Source: Phycisphaera sp. (GTDB lineage Bacteria; Planctomycetota; Phycisphaerae; Phycisphaerales; UBA1924). From it: a DNA stretch of 64,000 nucleotides. Of the stretch, positions 7,089 through 15,285 are shown in pieces. A program made the position numbers and the translations under genes. Position 1 is the stretch's first letter. Each line of letters begins with the position of its first letter. The stretch is from the NCBI GenBank assembly GCA_025916675.1, contig CP098402.1, positions 2,599,205 through 2,663,204 on the forward strand, written 5' to 3'. The notes under the pieces were generated by a model. That model was not told the DNA's origin, did no database searches, and saw nothing but the letters and a program-made list of their open reading frames with translations.

Positions 7089-9068
7089 TTACGCACACCC
7101 CGCATCGAACTCGTTCTGGAACGCCAGGAAATCAAAGATCGTGAACATGCCATCCCCATCGAAGTCGGCGATGGGGTCGGCGTCGTCGAAAAGATTGAAG
7201 AACTGCAAGAAGTCGAAGATGGTGAGTTCACCATCGCCGTCCAGATCGACGCGGCACGGCACGGCACAATCCATCGCAATCGGATTGAACGACACTATGC
7301 CCTTCGTTGGATCATCGCCGTTGTCGTAGATCATGCCAGCGATCTCGACGAGGTCATCCGTGCCCCAGCACACGCCGGTCGCGTCGATGTCGCTTGCCGA
7401 GCCGTTGTAGATGGCCGAACCCAAGTCGGCACTATTGCCCAACAAGCGATTGAACACGCCGGCCTCGGCGGCCATCGAGAACTCACCGCCCGATCGAACA
7501 TGAATGGCACCGCCCAATCGGGCCGAGTTGTCCTGGAAGCTATTGCCGACCAGCCGCACATCACCGTCCCTGATATTTCCGATCGCTCCGCCGATGTCGG
7601 CCTGGTTCCCACGGAACGTGTTGCTCTCGATGCGCAGGCCGAGCCCGAACGTCACGGCGACCAGATCGATGGCCCCACCCGCGGCTGTTGTACTGTTCTC
7701 AAGGAATTGATTGCCCGCGACGAGAACAGTATCGGGCCGCTCCAGGATGCGCAGGGCACCCGCGCTCTCGGTTGCCGAGTTGTCCCGGAACACATTATCA
7801 ATGACCTGAGCGTTGCGACTGCCCACCGTAAGGCCGCCGCTGAGAACCCCGGTGTTGCCCTCGAACACGCAACCGCGGATGATGATCGTCTCGAGCGCAC
7901 TCGTTGCAGCCACGGCGATGAGTCCACCTCCGGAACTGCTCGCGGCCGAGTTGCCAGTGAACGTGCATTGTTCGACAAGGCAGGTATGTGCATCGTTCGC
8001 CAGGCGGAGCTCGGCACCACCCCCGCTACGCTCACTGGAATTATTTATAAAATGGCATCGTCGGATCTCAATATCTCTACCACCAAAAAAGAGTCCACCC
8101 CCACGGCCAGCTGCCGAGCCAGGCACGTGGTTGTTCTCAAATACGCAGTCCTGAATCCGCCATCCTGAGGCCTGCCAGATGCCAGCACCGCCACCGTTGG
8201 TCGTGGTCCCTCCCAGGTTGTTGTTCCGAAAGACACATCGCTCGAGCAACCCACCGCCACCACCGCGCACGTCAACCGCACCGTTGAGCATGCCCTCGAA
8301 TACACAATCCGTGATGATCGTGACATCGGTAGTGTTGATATCCATGGCGACTTGGGAGTCACGAATCTCAACGTCACTGATCTCGATTCTTGAGTCGTCG
8401 TCCCGATGCGCGGAAGAACTGATCGCAAGGCGGCTGTTGACAATTCGGCCGCCAATCACTCGCACGTCATTGGTGCTGTTGGCCTCGATGCCGCCGAACG
8501 CATCCTGGATATCTACATCGAGCAGCCAAGCCGTTCGATCATCGCTCGGATTGCGGATCGAGATCGCGGGGCCCCCGCCCGTGATGGTCGCATGCTCGAT
8601 GAACGGCGTGGATTCGTTCGCATCGATAGGTGATGCCGCATCGGTGATGTGAACGTGACGCAGGAGGCAGCCACGCACATACCGTCCATCGGTTGTTGCG
8701 ACCGCGTCGAGAGCCGAGTCCTTTATCCCGATGCCGAGCCACACATCTGGCCCCGGAATCAGCGCGGCGAACGTAATCGGTTCGTCGGCGGTGCCATCGG
8801 CGATCAATGCGGCTGGACTTGCACCTACCAGGGGCTCGCCGACCTCGATGCCAGTACCATCGACGAATAACACCTGCACACCGGGCTCGATCGTCAGAGT
8901 GGCAGAATCTCGGACGAAGATTGTTGATGTCACGTGATATGGACTCTCCGCCTGGGTCCAGGTGGTGTCCTCATCGAGCACTCCACCTACGAGCGTTTGA
9001 GAGCGACAGTTGGACGTAAAGAGGAGCATCGCTGCCCACACTGCAAAACACGAAGACCTTGCCATCAT
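7089..9068 (-). CDS. Secreted right-handed beta-helix protein with GC-type dockerin tail
   Basis: A 659-residue exported protein. I prefer the ATG at 9068, which has GGAG six bases upstream, over the in-frame ATG at 9080. A signal peptide (SSCFAVWAAMLLFTSNC) is followed by roughly twenty parallel beta-helix rungs between about residues 60 and 590, visible as repeated phrases such as RCVFRNNNLGG, VFENNHVPG, CHFINNSSERSGGGAEL and NTFRGNQADIGGAI. Such helices bind or cleave polysaccharides, but no catalytic residues stand out. The C-terminus is the dockerin double module starting CRVDLDGDGELTIFDFL and ending FQNEFDAGCA. A neighbouring dockerin gene lies upstream in the same orientation. Confidence 0.85.
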   Translation of the reverse strand: MMARSSCFAVWAAMLLFTSNCRSQTLVGGVLDEDTTWTQAESPYHVTSTIFVRDSATLTIEPGVQVLFVDGTGIEVGEPLVGASPAALIADGTADEPITFAALIPGPDVWLGIGIKDSALDAVATTDGRYVRGCLLRHVHITDAASPIDANESTPFIEHATITGGGPAISIRNPSDDRTAWLLDVDIQDAFGGIEANSTNDVRVIGGRIVNSRLAISSSAHRDDDSRIEISDVEIRDSQVAMDINTTDVTIITDCVFEGMLNGAVDVRGGGGGLLERCVFRNNNLGGTTTNGGGAGIWQASGWRIQDCVFENNHVPGSAAGRGGGLFFGGRDIEIRRCHFINNSSERSGGGAELRLANDAHTCLVEQCTFTGNSAASSSGGGLIAVAATSALETIIIRGCVFEGNTGVLSGGLTVGSRNAQVIDNVFRDNSATESAGALRILERPDTVLVAGNQFLENSTTAAGGAIDLVAVTFGLGLRIESNTFRGNQADIGGAIGNIRDGDVRLVGNSFQDNSARLGGAIHVRSGGEFSMAAEAGVFNRLLGNSADLGSAIYNGSASDIDATGVCWGTDDLVEIAGMIYDNGDDPTKGIVSFNPIAMDCAVPCRVDLDGDGELTIFDFLQFFNLFDDADPIADFDGDGMFTIFDFLAFQNEFDAGCA

Positions 9069-9101
9069 GTGAGACTCCACGCAACTGGAACCAATCGAGA
9101 A

Positions 9102-10433
9102 TCACCCGCACCCAGCGTCGAACTCGTTCTGGAACGCCAGGAAGTCGAACAGCGTCAGGCTGCCGTCGCCGTCGAAGTCGGCCGCCAGGTCGCCCGAGTC
9201 GAACAGGTTCTGGAAAGCCAGGAAGTCGAACAGCGTCAGGCTGCCGTCGCCGTCCAGGTCGGCGCGGCAGGCGTCGTCGCCGGGCCGCCACACGACGAAG
9301 TTGTCCGGCTGGCTGCCGGGGGTCATCACGATGTCGCCGATCTGGGTGATGTCGCCGTCGTCCTCGATGCGGAAGCTGTAGATGCCGCTCATGCCGTCGA
9401 ACGACGTGGAATTGTCGGTGACAAACAGGAACTGGCCGGCCGGCAGCTCGAGCGTGCCCACCGTGCCCAGGTTGCCCTGGCTGCCAACATCGAACGAAAC
9501 ACCAAGCGCCGTCAGCGCGCCCGTCTCGTTGTCGGTCGAGAATCCCTGCACCGTCGCGTCCCGCCCATGCCCGGCGTACACGTAGCGGTTGTCGGGGCTC
9601 ACTGTCACCCACGCGGGCGAATCGCCCGGGCTGATGAAGGGCGAGCCCGGCATGGTCTCGAGCGTGCCGGTCGGGCCCACGCGGAATCCGAGCACATCAT
9701 TGCCCGTGCCGCTGATGCCGCCGCCAGCGTACAACCACTCGCCATTGGGCGCAAGCCACATGTCCAGCGCAAAATTCGGCGACGTAAACACGAACCCCGT
9801 CTCAGAGAGCATGCCATCGGCGTCAACGTCGTAGGCCGTCACGTTCGCCGAGCCGCCGCCGAAGTCCGAGTCCTGCACGAAGATCAGCCGGCGATCGTGG
9901 TCGGCCTCGATGTTGGTGATGAACGTCCCCTCGGCGGTGATGTCGCGCTGCACGAGCGAGCCGGTCATGGGCGAGGCGCCGGGCGTGTAGCGGTACACGC
10001 GCGCGAACGAATCGCCCAGGGCCGACTCAGCCACGGCGATGTACTCGTCGTCGATCCACGCCATGCCCAGCGGCGCGTTGGGCACGCTGAAGGTATCGAT
10101 GACCTCCATCGTGCCATCCGGGGCGATCTCGATGATCGTGAGCTGCTCGGGATCGAGCGCCGTCGCGTGCCCGGTGGCCAGGAAGCTGCCGCCGGGCGAT
10201 AGCGCGATGCCCTCGACGTTCGTGCCCGGCAACGAGCCGGTGCCCGCGGGCCGCTCGTCGATGATGAGGTAATCAACCTGCGCCAGCGCGCCGGTCGCGT
10301 CGGGCTGCAGGCTGGTGATGGCCCCGAGCAGGTTGCCGTTGTTGCCGACGAACACGGTGGGTTCGGTGGCCTGGCCGTACGCGGTGGCGCCGGCGGCAAG
10401 CGTGAGCACGGCGACAGTGGTGATGCGGTTCAT
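9102..10433 (-). CDS. Secreted beta-propeller protein with GC-type dockerin tail
   Basis: A 443-residue exported protein with AGGAG ahead of the ATG and a signal peptide ending ATAYGQA. The body (residues 25-385) is built of YncE/lactonase-like propeller blades: GIALSPGGSFLATGH, GMAWIDDEYIAVAES, MWLAPNGEWLYAGGG, WVTVSPDNRYVYAGH, and PAGQFLFVTDNS. The C-terminal dockerin (CRADLDGDGSLTLFDFL…FDAGCG) has two halves almost identical at DNA level (about 9126-9177 and 9208-9260), which implies recent internal duplication or conversion. A reverse-strand TATGCT at 10469-10474 could be its -10 box, about 29 nt before the start, though no good -35 is visible. It may be a scaffold or an enzyme. Confidence 0.85.
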   Translation of the reverse strand: MNRITTVAVLTLAAGATAYGQATEPTVFVGNNGNLLGAITSLQPDATGALAQVDYLIIDERPAGTGSLPGTNVEGIALSPGGSFLATGHATALDPEQLTIIEIAPDGTMEVIDTFSVPNAPLGMAWIDDEYIAVAESALGDSFARVYRYTPGASPMTGSLVQRDITAEGTFITNIEADHDRRLIFVQDSDFGGGSANVTAYDVDADGMLSETGFVFTSPNFALDMWLAPNGEWLYAGGGISGTGNDVLGFRVGPTGTLETMPGSPFISPGDSPAWVTVSPDNRYVYAGHGRDATVQGFSTDNETGALTALGVSFDVGSQGNLGTVGTLELPAGQFLFVTDNSTSFDGMSGIYSFRIEDDGDITQIGDIVMTPGSQPDNFVVWRPGDDACRADLDGDGSLTLFDFLAFQNLFDSGDLAADFDGDGSLTLFDFLAFQNEFDAGCG

Positions 10434-10569
10434 GGGGAGGTCTCCTCTCTTGGGTGTGAAGATGCTACAGCATAACCGATCGGGATCGAACGGCTAGCCT
10501 GACGACCGCCAAACAACGGCGCGCATTCATGGCTGTGGGTTGGTTTTGCCCGCTATCGGACGTGCTGTG

Positions 10570-11451
10570 TCACGCCGGTGCGACGGCGGCCTGCGCCTCG
10601 TTCGAAACGAGTTCGGCGATGACCTCGCCCACGCTGTACGTCACGGCCTTGCCGGCCAGCAGGACGCGGTCGCCGGCGTCGCTGGTGACGACGTCGCATC
10701 GCAGCTCGCCGCCGCGCTTGGAGACCTGGCGCGCGGCGAGGCGGGTCTTGCCCAGGCGGTTGGCCCAGTAGGGCGCGAGGGCGCAGTGGGCGCTGCCGGT
10801 GACGGGGTCTTCGTCGACGCCCGCGCGCGGGGCGAAGAAACGCGAGACGAAGTCGTGGCTCGCGCCCGGGGCGGTGGCGATGATGCCGTGGGCTTCGATC
10901 TTGCCAAGCTTCTTCATGTCCGGCGCGAGGTCGTGGATGTCGCGTTTGGAATCGAAGACGGCGATGTAGGCGGGGTGGGCGTCGTCTCCCACGCCGATGT
11001 TCTCGGTGGTTTTGTGCAACTCAGCCGGGCTGACGCTGAGGGCTTCGACGATGGCGGCGTCGATATCGCAGGGCGCTGTTGCGCGCGCCGGGAAGTCCAT
11101 GACGATGAGGTCGTCGTCGTGCTGCTTCTCGTGCCAGACGGTGAGCGGGCCGCCGAGGCTCTCGAACGTGAGGCGCTCGACGACCTCGGCTTCGTGGTTC
11201 CACAGCACGTGGGCGGCGGCGAGCGTGGCGTGGCCGCACAGGGGCACCTCGACGGTGGGCGTAAACCAGCGGAGGCGGCGGTCGGCGTTGCCATTACTGG
11301 ATGGGCCGACAAAGACGGTCTCGCTCAGATTCTGCTCGGCGGCCACCTGCTGCATGACCGTATCGCTCGGCCATTGCTCGACCGGGACGACCGCGGCCGG
11401 GTTGCCACCGAAGACGTGGGGGGTGAAGGCGTCGACGTGGTAGATCTTCAT
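10570..11451 (-). CDS. PhzF family isomerase
   Basis: A 293-residue protein. The ATG at 11451 (MKIYHVDAFT) has AAAGGTGG in front of it and fits the family better than the GTG nine bases earlier. PhzF proteins are cytoplasmic double hot-dog-like (DapF-fold) isomerases with a conserved catalytic Glu in the motif EQNLSETVF, which is present near residue 42. GHATLAAAHVL and the C-terminal EDPVTGSAHCALAPYW complete the family signature. Outside phenazine producers the substrate is unknown. No phenazine genes are nearby. Confidence 0.88.
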   Translation of the reverse strand: MKIYHVDAFTPHVFGGNPAAVVPVEQWPSDTVMQQVAAEQNLSETVFVGPSSNGNADRRLRWFTPTVEVPLCGHATLAAAHVLWNHEAEVVERLTFESLGGPLTVWHEKQHDDDLIVMDFPARATAPCDIDAAIVEALSVSPAELHKTTENIGVGDDAHPAYIAVFDSKRDIHDLAPDMKKLGKIEAHGIIATAPGASHDFVSRFFAPRAGVDEDPVTGSAHCALAPYWANRLGKTRLAARQVSKRGGELRCDVVTSDAGDRVLLAGKAVTYSVGEVIAELVSNEAQAAVAPA

Positions 11452-11511
11452 GCGTGCCACCTTTCTATTGCAGTGGCACTCTATGGCACCGACGCGGTGT
11501 CGGTCGGCGGG

Positions 11512-12057
11512 CTACTTGCTGGGCTTCAGCACGGGCCCCAGGCCCAACGCACGCCGGAGGTCGACGATCTGCCCGGCGTGGGTAGCGATGTGGAAGCCCA
11601 TGCGGAGGGCGAGGTCGCTGACGGTGGTCGTTCCCGCGCCCCAGGGGGTCTGGCGGGCGAGGGCGTCGTCGCTCGCGCCGTGTAGAGCGCCGGTCAGGTC
11701 GCGGTGGGCGTCGTGCATGATCTCGATGGCGCGTTCGAGGCCTGGGTAGCGATCGGGATCGTCGGTAGGCGATGAGCCGAAGGCGACGCTCTCGGTGGCG
11801 AAGCGTTGCGCGTCGCCGCGATCGCCCATGACGAAGGCGCCCGGTGACAGTTCGCCCGGCTCGTCGCTGCCATTGACGCGCTGGGTGCAGCGGTGGGCGG
11901 TGAGGGCGAGGTGGCCCAGTGTCCAGGCGGCGTGGTTGGGCAGGGCCGGGGCCTGGCTCGTTCGGTTCGAGTCGTCGAAGCCGGCGAGGAAGCGTTCGAA
12001 GAGGGCCTGGGAGTTCATCAGGTTGTGGGCGAGGAACTCGCCGTGGGCTTGGCTCAT
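11512..12057 (-). CDS. DinB-fold protein
   Basis: A 181-residue four-helix-bundle protein of the DinB/YfiT-like superfamily. The three metal-binding histidines can be placed as the H in WTLGHLALTAH, with later ones in MGFHIATHAGQI. The C-terminal HxxTHxGQI helix is the most family-typical segment. These proteins are often thiol-dependent transferases or hydrolases, but the substrate is not predictable. It follows the PhzF-like gene in orientation, with 60 bp between them, and lies divergent from kdsA. Confidence 0.75.
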   Translation of the reverse strand: MSQAHGEFLAHNLMNSQALFERFLAGFDDSNRTSQAPALPNHAAWTLGHLALTAHRCTQRVNGSDEPGELSPGAFVMGDRGDAQRFATESVAFGSSPTDDPDRYPGLERAIEIMHDAHRDLTGALHGASDDALARQTPWGAGTTTVSDLALRMGFHIATHAGQIVDLRRALGLGPVLKPSK

Positions 12058-12117
12058 GGGTGCTGGGACTCCGGTTTGGTGACCGGCCAGTGTACGGCCG
12101 CGCCGGTACCATCGGGC

Positions 12118-13002
12118 ATGGCAGCAGCACAGGCCCCTTGCGTCATTCCCAATCCGTACGGCCCACCGATCCCCGTGGGTGTTGGGTATCCATTACTTGT
12201 GATTGCCGGGCCTTGCACGCTGGAATCGCTGGAGATGGGGCTTGAAGTTGGGCGGGCGCTCAAGAAGGTGTGCGAGGCGGCGGGGCTGCCGTATGTGTTC
12301 AAAGCGAGTTTTGATAAGGCCAATCGGTCGAGCGCTGCGTCGCCACGGGGGCCCGGGCTGGAGCGGGGGCTGGAGTGGCTCGCGAAGATCGGACAGGAAC
12401 TGGCGTGCCCGGTGACGACGGACATCCACCTGCCCGAGCAGGCCGTTCGCGTTGCCGAAGTGGCCAGCATCATCCAGATCCCGGCGTTCTTGTGCCGGCA
12501 GAGCGACCTGCTGACGGCCGCCGCGGAGGCCGCCGTTCCCAAGAGCGCGGTCGTGAATGTGAAGAAGGGCCAGTTCCTGAGCCCGCGCGAGATGCTCGGG
12601 CCGATCAAGAAGCTGCACGAGGCCGGGTGCGACAACGCGATGCTCACCGAGCGGGGGACGTTCTTTGGGTATCACCGGCTGGTGACCGACTTCATCGGCG
12701 TGGGCGACATGATGGAATTGGATCGCTCGAAGTTCTGCGACCTTGGCCCCGCACCGGTGTGCTTCGACGCCACGCACAGCACGCAGCTGCCGGGCAACGG
12801 CGAGCAGACCGGCGGGCGGCCCGAGCGGAGCCCCATGCTCGCGGCGGCGGCGGTGGTGGCGGGTGTGCAGGCGTTGTTCATCGAGAGCCACCCGGAGCCG
12901 GGCAAGGCTTGGAGCGATGGGGCGACGCAGTTGCCTATTGAGACGGCGGCGGCGTTGATTACGCAGGCGGCGGGGTTGCGGGCGGCGATGGGCTCAAATT
13001 AG
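12118..13002 (+). CDS. kdsA: 3-deoxy-8-phosphooctulonate synthase
   Basis: A 294-residue cytoplasmic enzyme that condenses phosphoenolpyruvate with D-arabinose-5-phosphate to Kdo-8-phosphate, the committed step of the LPS inner core. The TIM-barrel markers are intact: LVIAGPCTLES, YVFKASFDKANRSS, the VTTDIHLPEQA segment, the NVKKGQFLSP strand, TERGTFFGYHRLVTD, and a PVCFDATHSTQLPG C-terminal loop. I chose the ATG at 12118 because the longer upstream frame is antisense to the DinB gene. It works with the KdsD-type isomerase at 5078-6106. Confidence 0.93.
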   Translation: MAAAQAPCVIPNPYGPPIPVGVGYPLLVIAGPCTLESLEMGLEVGRALKKVCEAAGLPYVFKASFDKANRSSAASPRGPGLERGLEWLAKIGQELACPVTTDIHLPEQAVRVAEVASIIQIPAFLCRQSDLLTAAAEAAVPKSAVVNVKKGQFLSPREMLGPIKKLHEAGCDNAMLTERGTFFGYHRLVTDFIGVGDMMELDRSKFCDLGPAPVCFDATHSTQLPGNGEQTGGRPERSPMLAAAAVVAGVQALFIESHPEPGKAWSDGATQLPIETAAALITQAAGLRAAMGSN

Positions 13003-13003
13003 T

Positions 13004-13032
13004 TTGGAGAAACCGACCCGTTGTGGTATGCT
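13004..13032 (+). promoter_or_regulatory. Sigma-70-type promoter for small dockerin protein
   Basis: TTGGAG (13004-13009), a 17-bp spacer and TATGCT (13027-13032) start two bases after the kdsA stop. Predicted initiation near 13039 would leave a leader of about 20 nt containing AAGGAGGAG. This implies independent expression of the dockerin gene from kdsA. Confidence 0.55.
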
Positions 13033-13059
13033 GGGCAGAGGCCCAAGGAGGAGTCTGCC

Positions 13060-13746
13060 ATGCGCTGGATCATGATCGCCCTTTGTACGCTCCTGCCGAC
13101 ACTCGCCCACGCGCAGGATCCCGATCCGAGGTACGTCATCCACATCGAGGTCGATCGGCCGGTGCTTGAGCCGGGGGAGAGCGCGACGATCGAGTTGCGG
13201 TGTGGGTTCGACTCCGATGCGTTCTGGGCAATCAACGGCGTCTACACCAGTTTAACAGGCTTTCAGCACGCTGGCATGGTGAGCAACCTGGAGATTCTCC
13301 AGCCGCTGCGGGGACCGGGAACACGCGAGGGCGTTTTCGACGGAGAAACCGTGACGGAAATCATCGCGGGTCAGATCCAGTCGCCGACCGCCGCAATTCT
13401 GGCCGACCCCGCGGACCCCGCTCCGCTCTGGCGTGGCGTGTTTACGGCGGATGAAACCGGTGAATTGCAACTCTCGACAATCACAGCTCGCTACCACGTC
13501 TTCCTGGAGATGTACGAGTACTGGAACGAGGACAAGATCGACGAGCTGATCGAGGGCTCGGCCACCATCACCATCGTCCCCTGCCGCGCCGACTTCAATG
13601 GCGACGGTGTGGCCGACATCTTCGACTTCCTGGCATTCTTCAACGCCTTCGACGCCGGCGACCCGCTGGCCGACTTCGACTTCGACGGCGAGCTGACGGT
13701 GTTCGATTTTCTGGCGTTCCAGAACCGGTTCGATCTTGGGTGCTGA
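13060..13746 (+). CDS. Small secreted protein with GC-type dockerin tail
   Basis: A 228-residue exported protein with a strong Shine-Dalgarno (AAGGAGGAG at 13045-13053) and a signal peptide ending TLAHAQ. The body, about residues 20-170, is a beta-rich domain I do not recognise (YVIHIEVDRPVLEPGESATIEL…). It resembles bacterial secreted Ig-like or cohesin-like beta sandwiches in feel only, and I would not assign it. The dockerin begins CRADFNGDGVADIFDFL and ends exactly at the stop with FDLGC. Its second calcium loop has D-x-D-F-D-G in place of D-x-D-G-D-G. Confidence 0.8.
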   Translation: MRWIMIALCTLLPTLAHAQDPDPRYVIHIEVDRPVLEPGESATIELRCGFDSDAFWAINGVYTSLTGFQHAGMVSNLEILQPLRGPGTREGVFDGETVTEIIAGQIQSPTAAILADPADPAPLWRGVFTADETGELQLSTITARYHVFLEMYEYWNEDKIDELIEGSATITIVPCRADFNGDGVADIFDFLAFFNAFDAGDPLADFDFDGELTVFDFLAFQNRFDLGC

Positions 13747-13776
13747 GGCGGCCATGGATCGCGGCGGGCGGTCTGC

Positions 13777-13965
13777 CCATCGCGTGCGGCATCGCTCCCG
13801 TCGCGTCAGGAAGCGTCTCCACCGCGTTTGGGAGGGCGGCCACCACGTTCGCGAGGGCGGCCGCCGCGTTGGGTGGGGCGTCCATCGCGTCAGGAATGGC
13901 TCCCACCGCGTTCGGGAGCCTTCCGATCGCGGTCGGAAGGGTTCCTGAATCGCGTTTTCGGACGC
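13777..13965. repeat. 21-bp phased repeat array 2
   Basis: Nine adjoining 21-bp units start at 13777, 13798, 13819, 13840, 13861, 13882, 13903, 13924 and 13945. The consensus is close to CCACCGCGTTCGGGAGGGCTC, and a tenth, poorer unit may precede them. The final unit ends GTTTTCGGACGC (13954-13965), the same terminal 12-mer as array 1. It fills the gap between the dockerin gene and lgt. Translation gives heptads in every frame (for example LPNAVGA-like on the reverse strand), but there is no start, ribosome site or codon logic to support a protein. Confidence 0.7.
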
Positions 13966-14055
13966 ACACAGGGCGATCCCTCCAACAAACACCGATCAAA
14001 TCTCGAGGGGCAACACCGGCGGCGGGGCGGGGCCCACGTCCGCTAAACTCTGGCC

Positions 14056-15285
14056 ATGACGCCAACCTTGGCCCCCACACTCGCCCCCACGCTCGCCGCC
14101 TGGCTGCACGATCTGGACCCCGTCGCCCTCCGCCTAGGGCCGGCGACCATCTATTGGTACGGCGTCTCGTACGTCGTGGGCTTCGCCCTGGCGTGGGTGC
14201 TGCTGCGGGTGGCGGCGTGGCGGGGGATGACGCCCGTCCCCGGGGCCGCGATCGGCGACGTGGTGCTGTTCGGGGGCATCGGCGGGGTCATCGGCGGGCG
14301 CGTTGGGTACCTCTTGATCTACAACCCGGCGCTCTTGGGAGAGTTCACGAACTCGTTCCCGTTCTGGCAGGCGCTCAACATTGCGCGGGGGGGCATGGCC
14401 AGCCACGGGGGCATGGTGGGCGTGCTGCTGGGGTTGCTGCTGCTGGGGCGCGTGCTGAGGAAGCGGGCGGAGAAGGAGGGCCTGCCCGAGCTGGCGAGGG
14501 TGCCAAGCCTGCACCTGGTTGACTTGGCGGTGGCGGTGGTGCCGATCGGATTGATGTGCGGGCGGCTGGCGAACTTCGTGAATGGGGAGCTGCTGGGCAG
14601 GGTCGTGGCGGGACCGGGCGAGCCGGCACCGGGGTGGGCTGTGCGCTTCCCGCAAGAGATCCTGTCGCGCGGGCAGACCGGGGAGATCAGCGACGCCCAG
14701 ATCCACGCGGCGGCCGAGGCGGTGGGGATGAGCTCGCTGGAGATGATGGTCGAGGCCGGCCAGGAGCGATTCGTTGTCGCGTATACCCAGCTCATGGAGA
14801 CGCTGCGCGGTGGCGGGCCCGACGCGGCCGGCGCGGCGAACTTCATGCACGGCTTCCTGAACGCGCGGCACCCGAGCCAGCTCTACCAGGCGGCCGTCGA
14901 GGGGCCGCTGCTGCTGCTGGCGCTGTTCATCGTGTGGATGAAGCCACGCGTGGCTGGCGTGGTGACGGCGTGGTTCATGATGCTCTACGGCGTGGGGCGG
15001 ATCTTCACCGAGTTCTACCGGCTGCCCGATGCCGACTTTGCGAACGCGCGGCCGATGGGGCTGAGCCGGGGGCAGTGGCTGAGTGTTGCCTTAGTGGCTG
15101 GGGGCGTGGGGCTGCTGGTGTACGTCATCGTGCGGGCGCGCAGGAAGCGGGCGGCGGGCGAGTCAGTGCCGCGGTTCGGCGGGTGGCTCAGTCCCGTCTT
15201 TGCGTCGGCCCCCAGCGTCAGCGGGCCGGCCAAGCAGCGAGACGCCGATGGTCGCGGCGCAGCCGAGGGCGACAAGGCCGAGTGA
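14056..15285 (+). CDS. lgt: Prolipoprotein diacylglyceryl transferase
   Basis: A 409-residue inner-membrane enzyme that moves diacylglycerol from phosphatidylglycerol onto the lipobox cysteine of prolipoproteins. About seven hydrophobic segments are present. Family motifs are clear: IYWYGVSYVVGF at the first helix, GGMASHGGMVGVLLG with the essential histidine, CGRLANFVNGELLGR, and HPSQLYQAAVEG. The loop between NGELLGR and HPSQLY is long for the family, and the protein carries a basic, disordered C-terminal tail. That tail overlaps the convergent DUF368 gene by 123 bp. Several lipoproteins in this window are candidate substrates. Confidence 0.92.
   Translation: MTPTLAPTLAPTLAAWLHDLDPVALRLGPATIYWYGVSYVVGFALAWVLLRVAAWRGMTPVPGAAIGDVVLFGGIGGVIGGRVGYLLIYNPALLGEFTNSFPFWQALNIARGGMASHGGMVGVLLGLLLLGRVLRKRAEKEGLPELARVPSLHLVDLAVAVVPIGLMCGRLANFVNGELLGRVVAGPGEPAPGWAVRFPQEILSRGQTGEISDAQIHAAAEAVGMSSLEMMVEAGQERFVVAYTQLMETLRGGGPDAAGAANFMHGFLNARHPSQLYQAAVEGPLLLLALFIVWMKPRVAGVVTAWFMMLYGVGRIFTEFYRLPDADFANARPMGLSRGQWLSVALVAGGVGLLVYVIVRARRKRAAGESVPRFGGWLSPVFASAPSVSGPAKQRDADGRGAAEGDKAE

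Noticed and set aside
13777-13965. CRISPR array
   Set aside because: Units are contiguous, variable throughout and only 21 bp, with no constant repeat and variable spacer alternation and no cas gene nearby.
13640-14080. Reverse-strand frame with regular Leu-Pro-Asn-Ala heptads over array 2
   Set aside because: The heptads arise because the DNA period is 21 bp; all frames are open, with no start, ribosome site or signal. The same holds at arrays 1 and 3.
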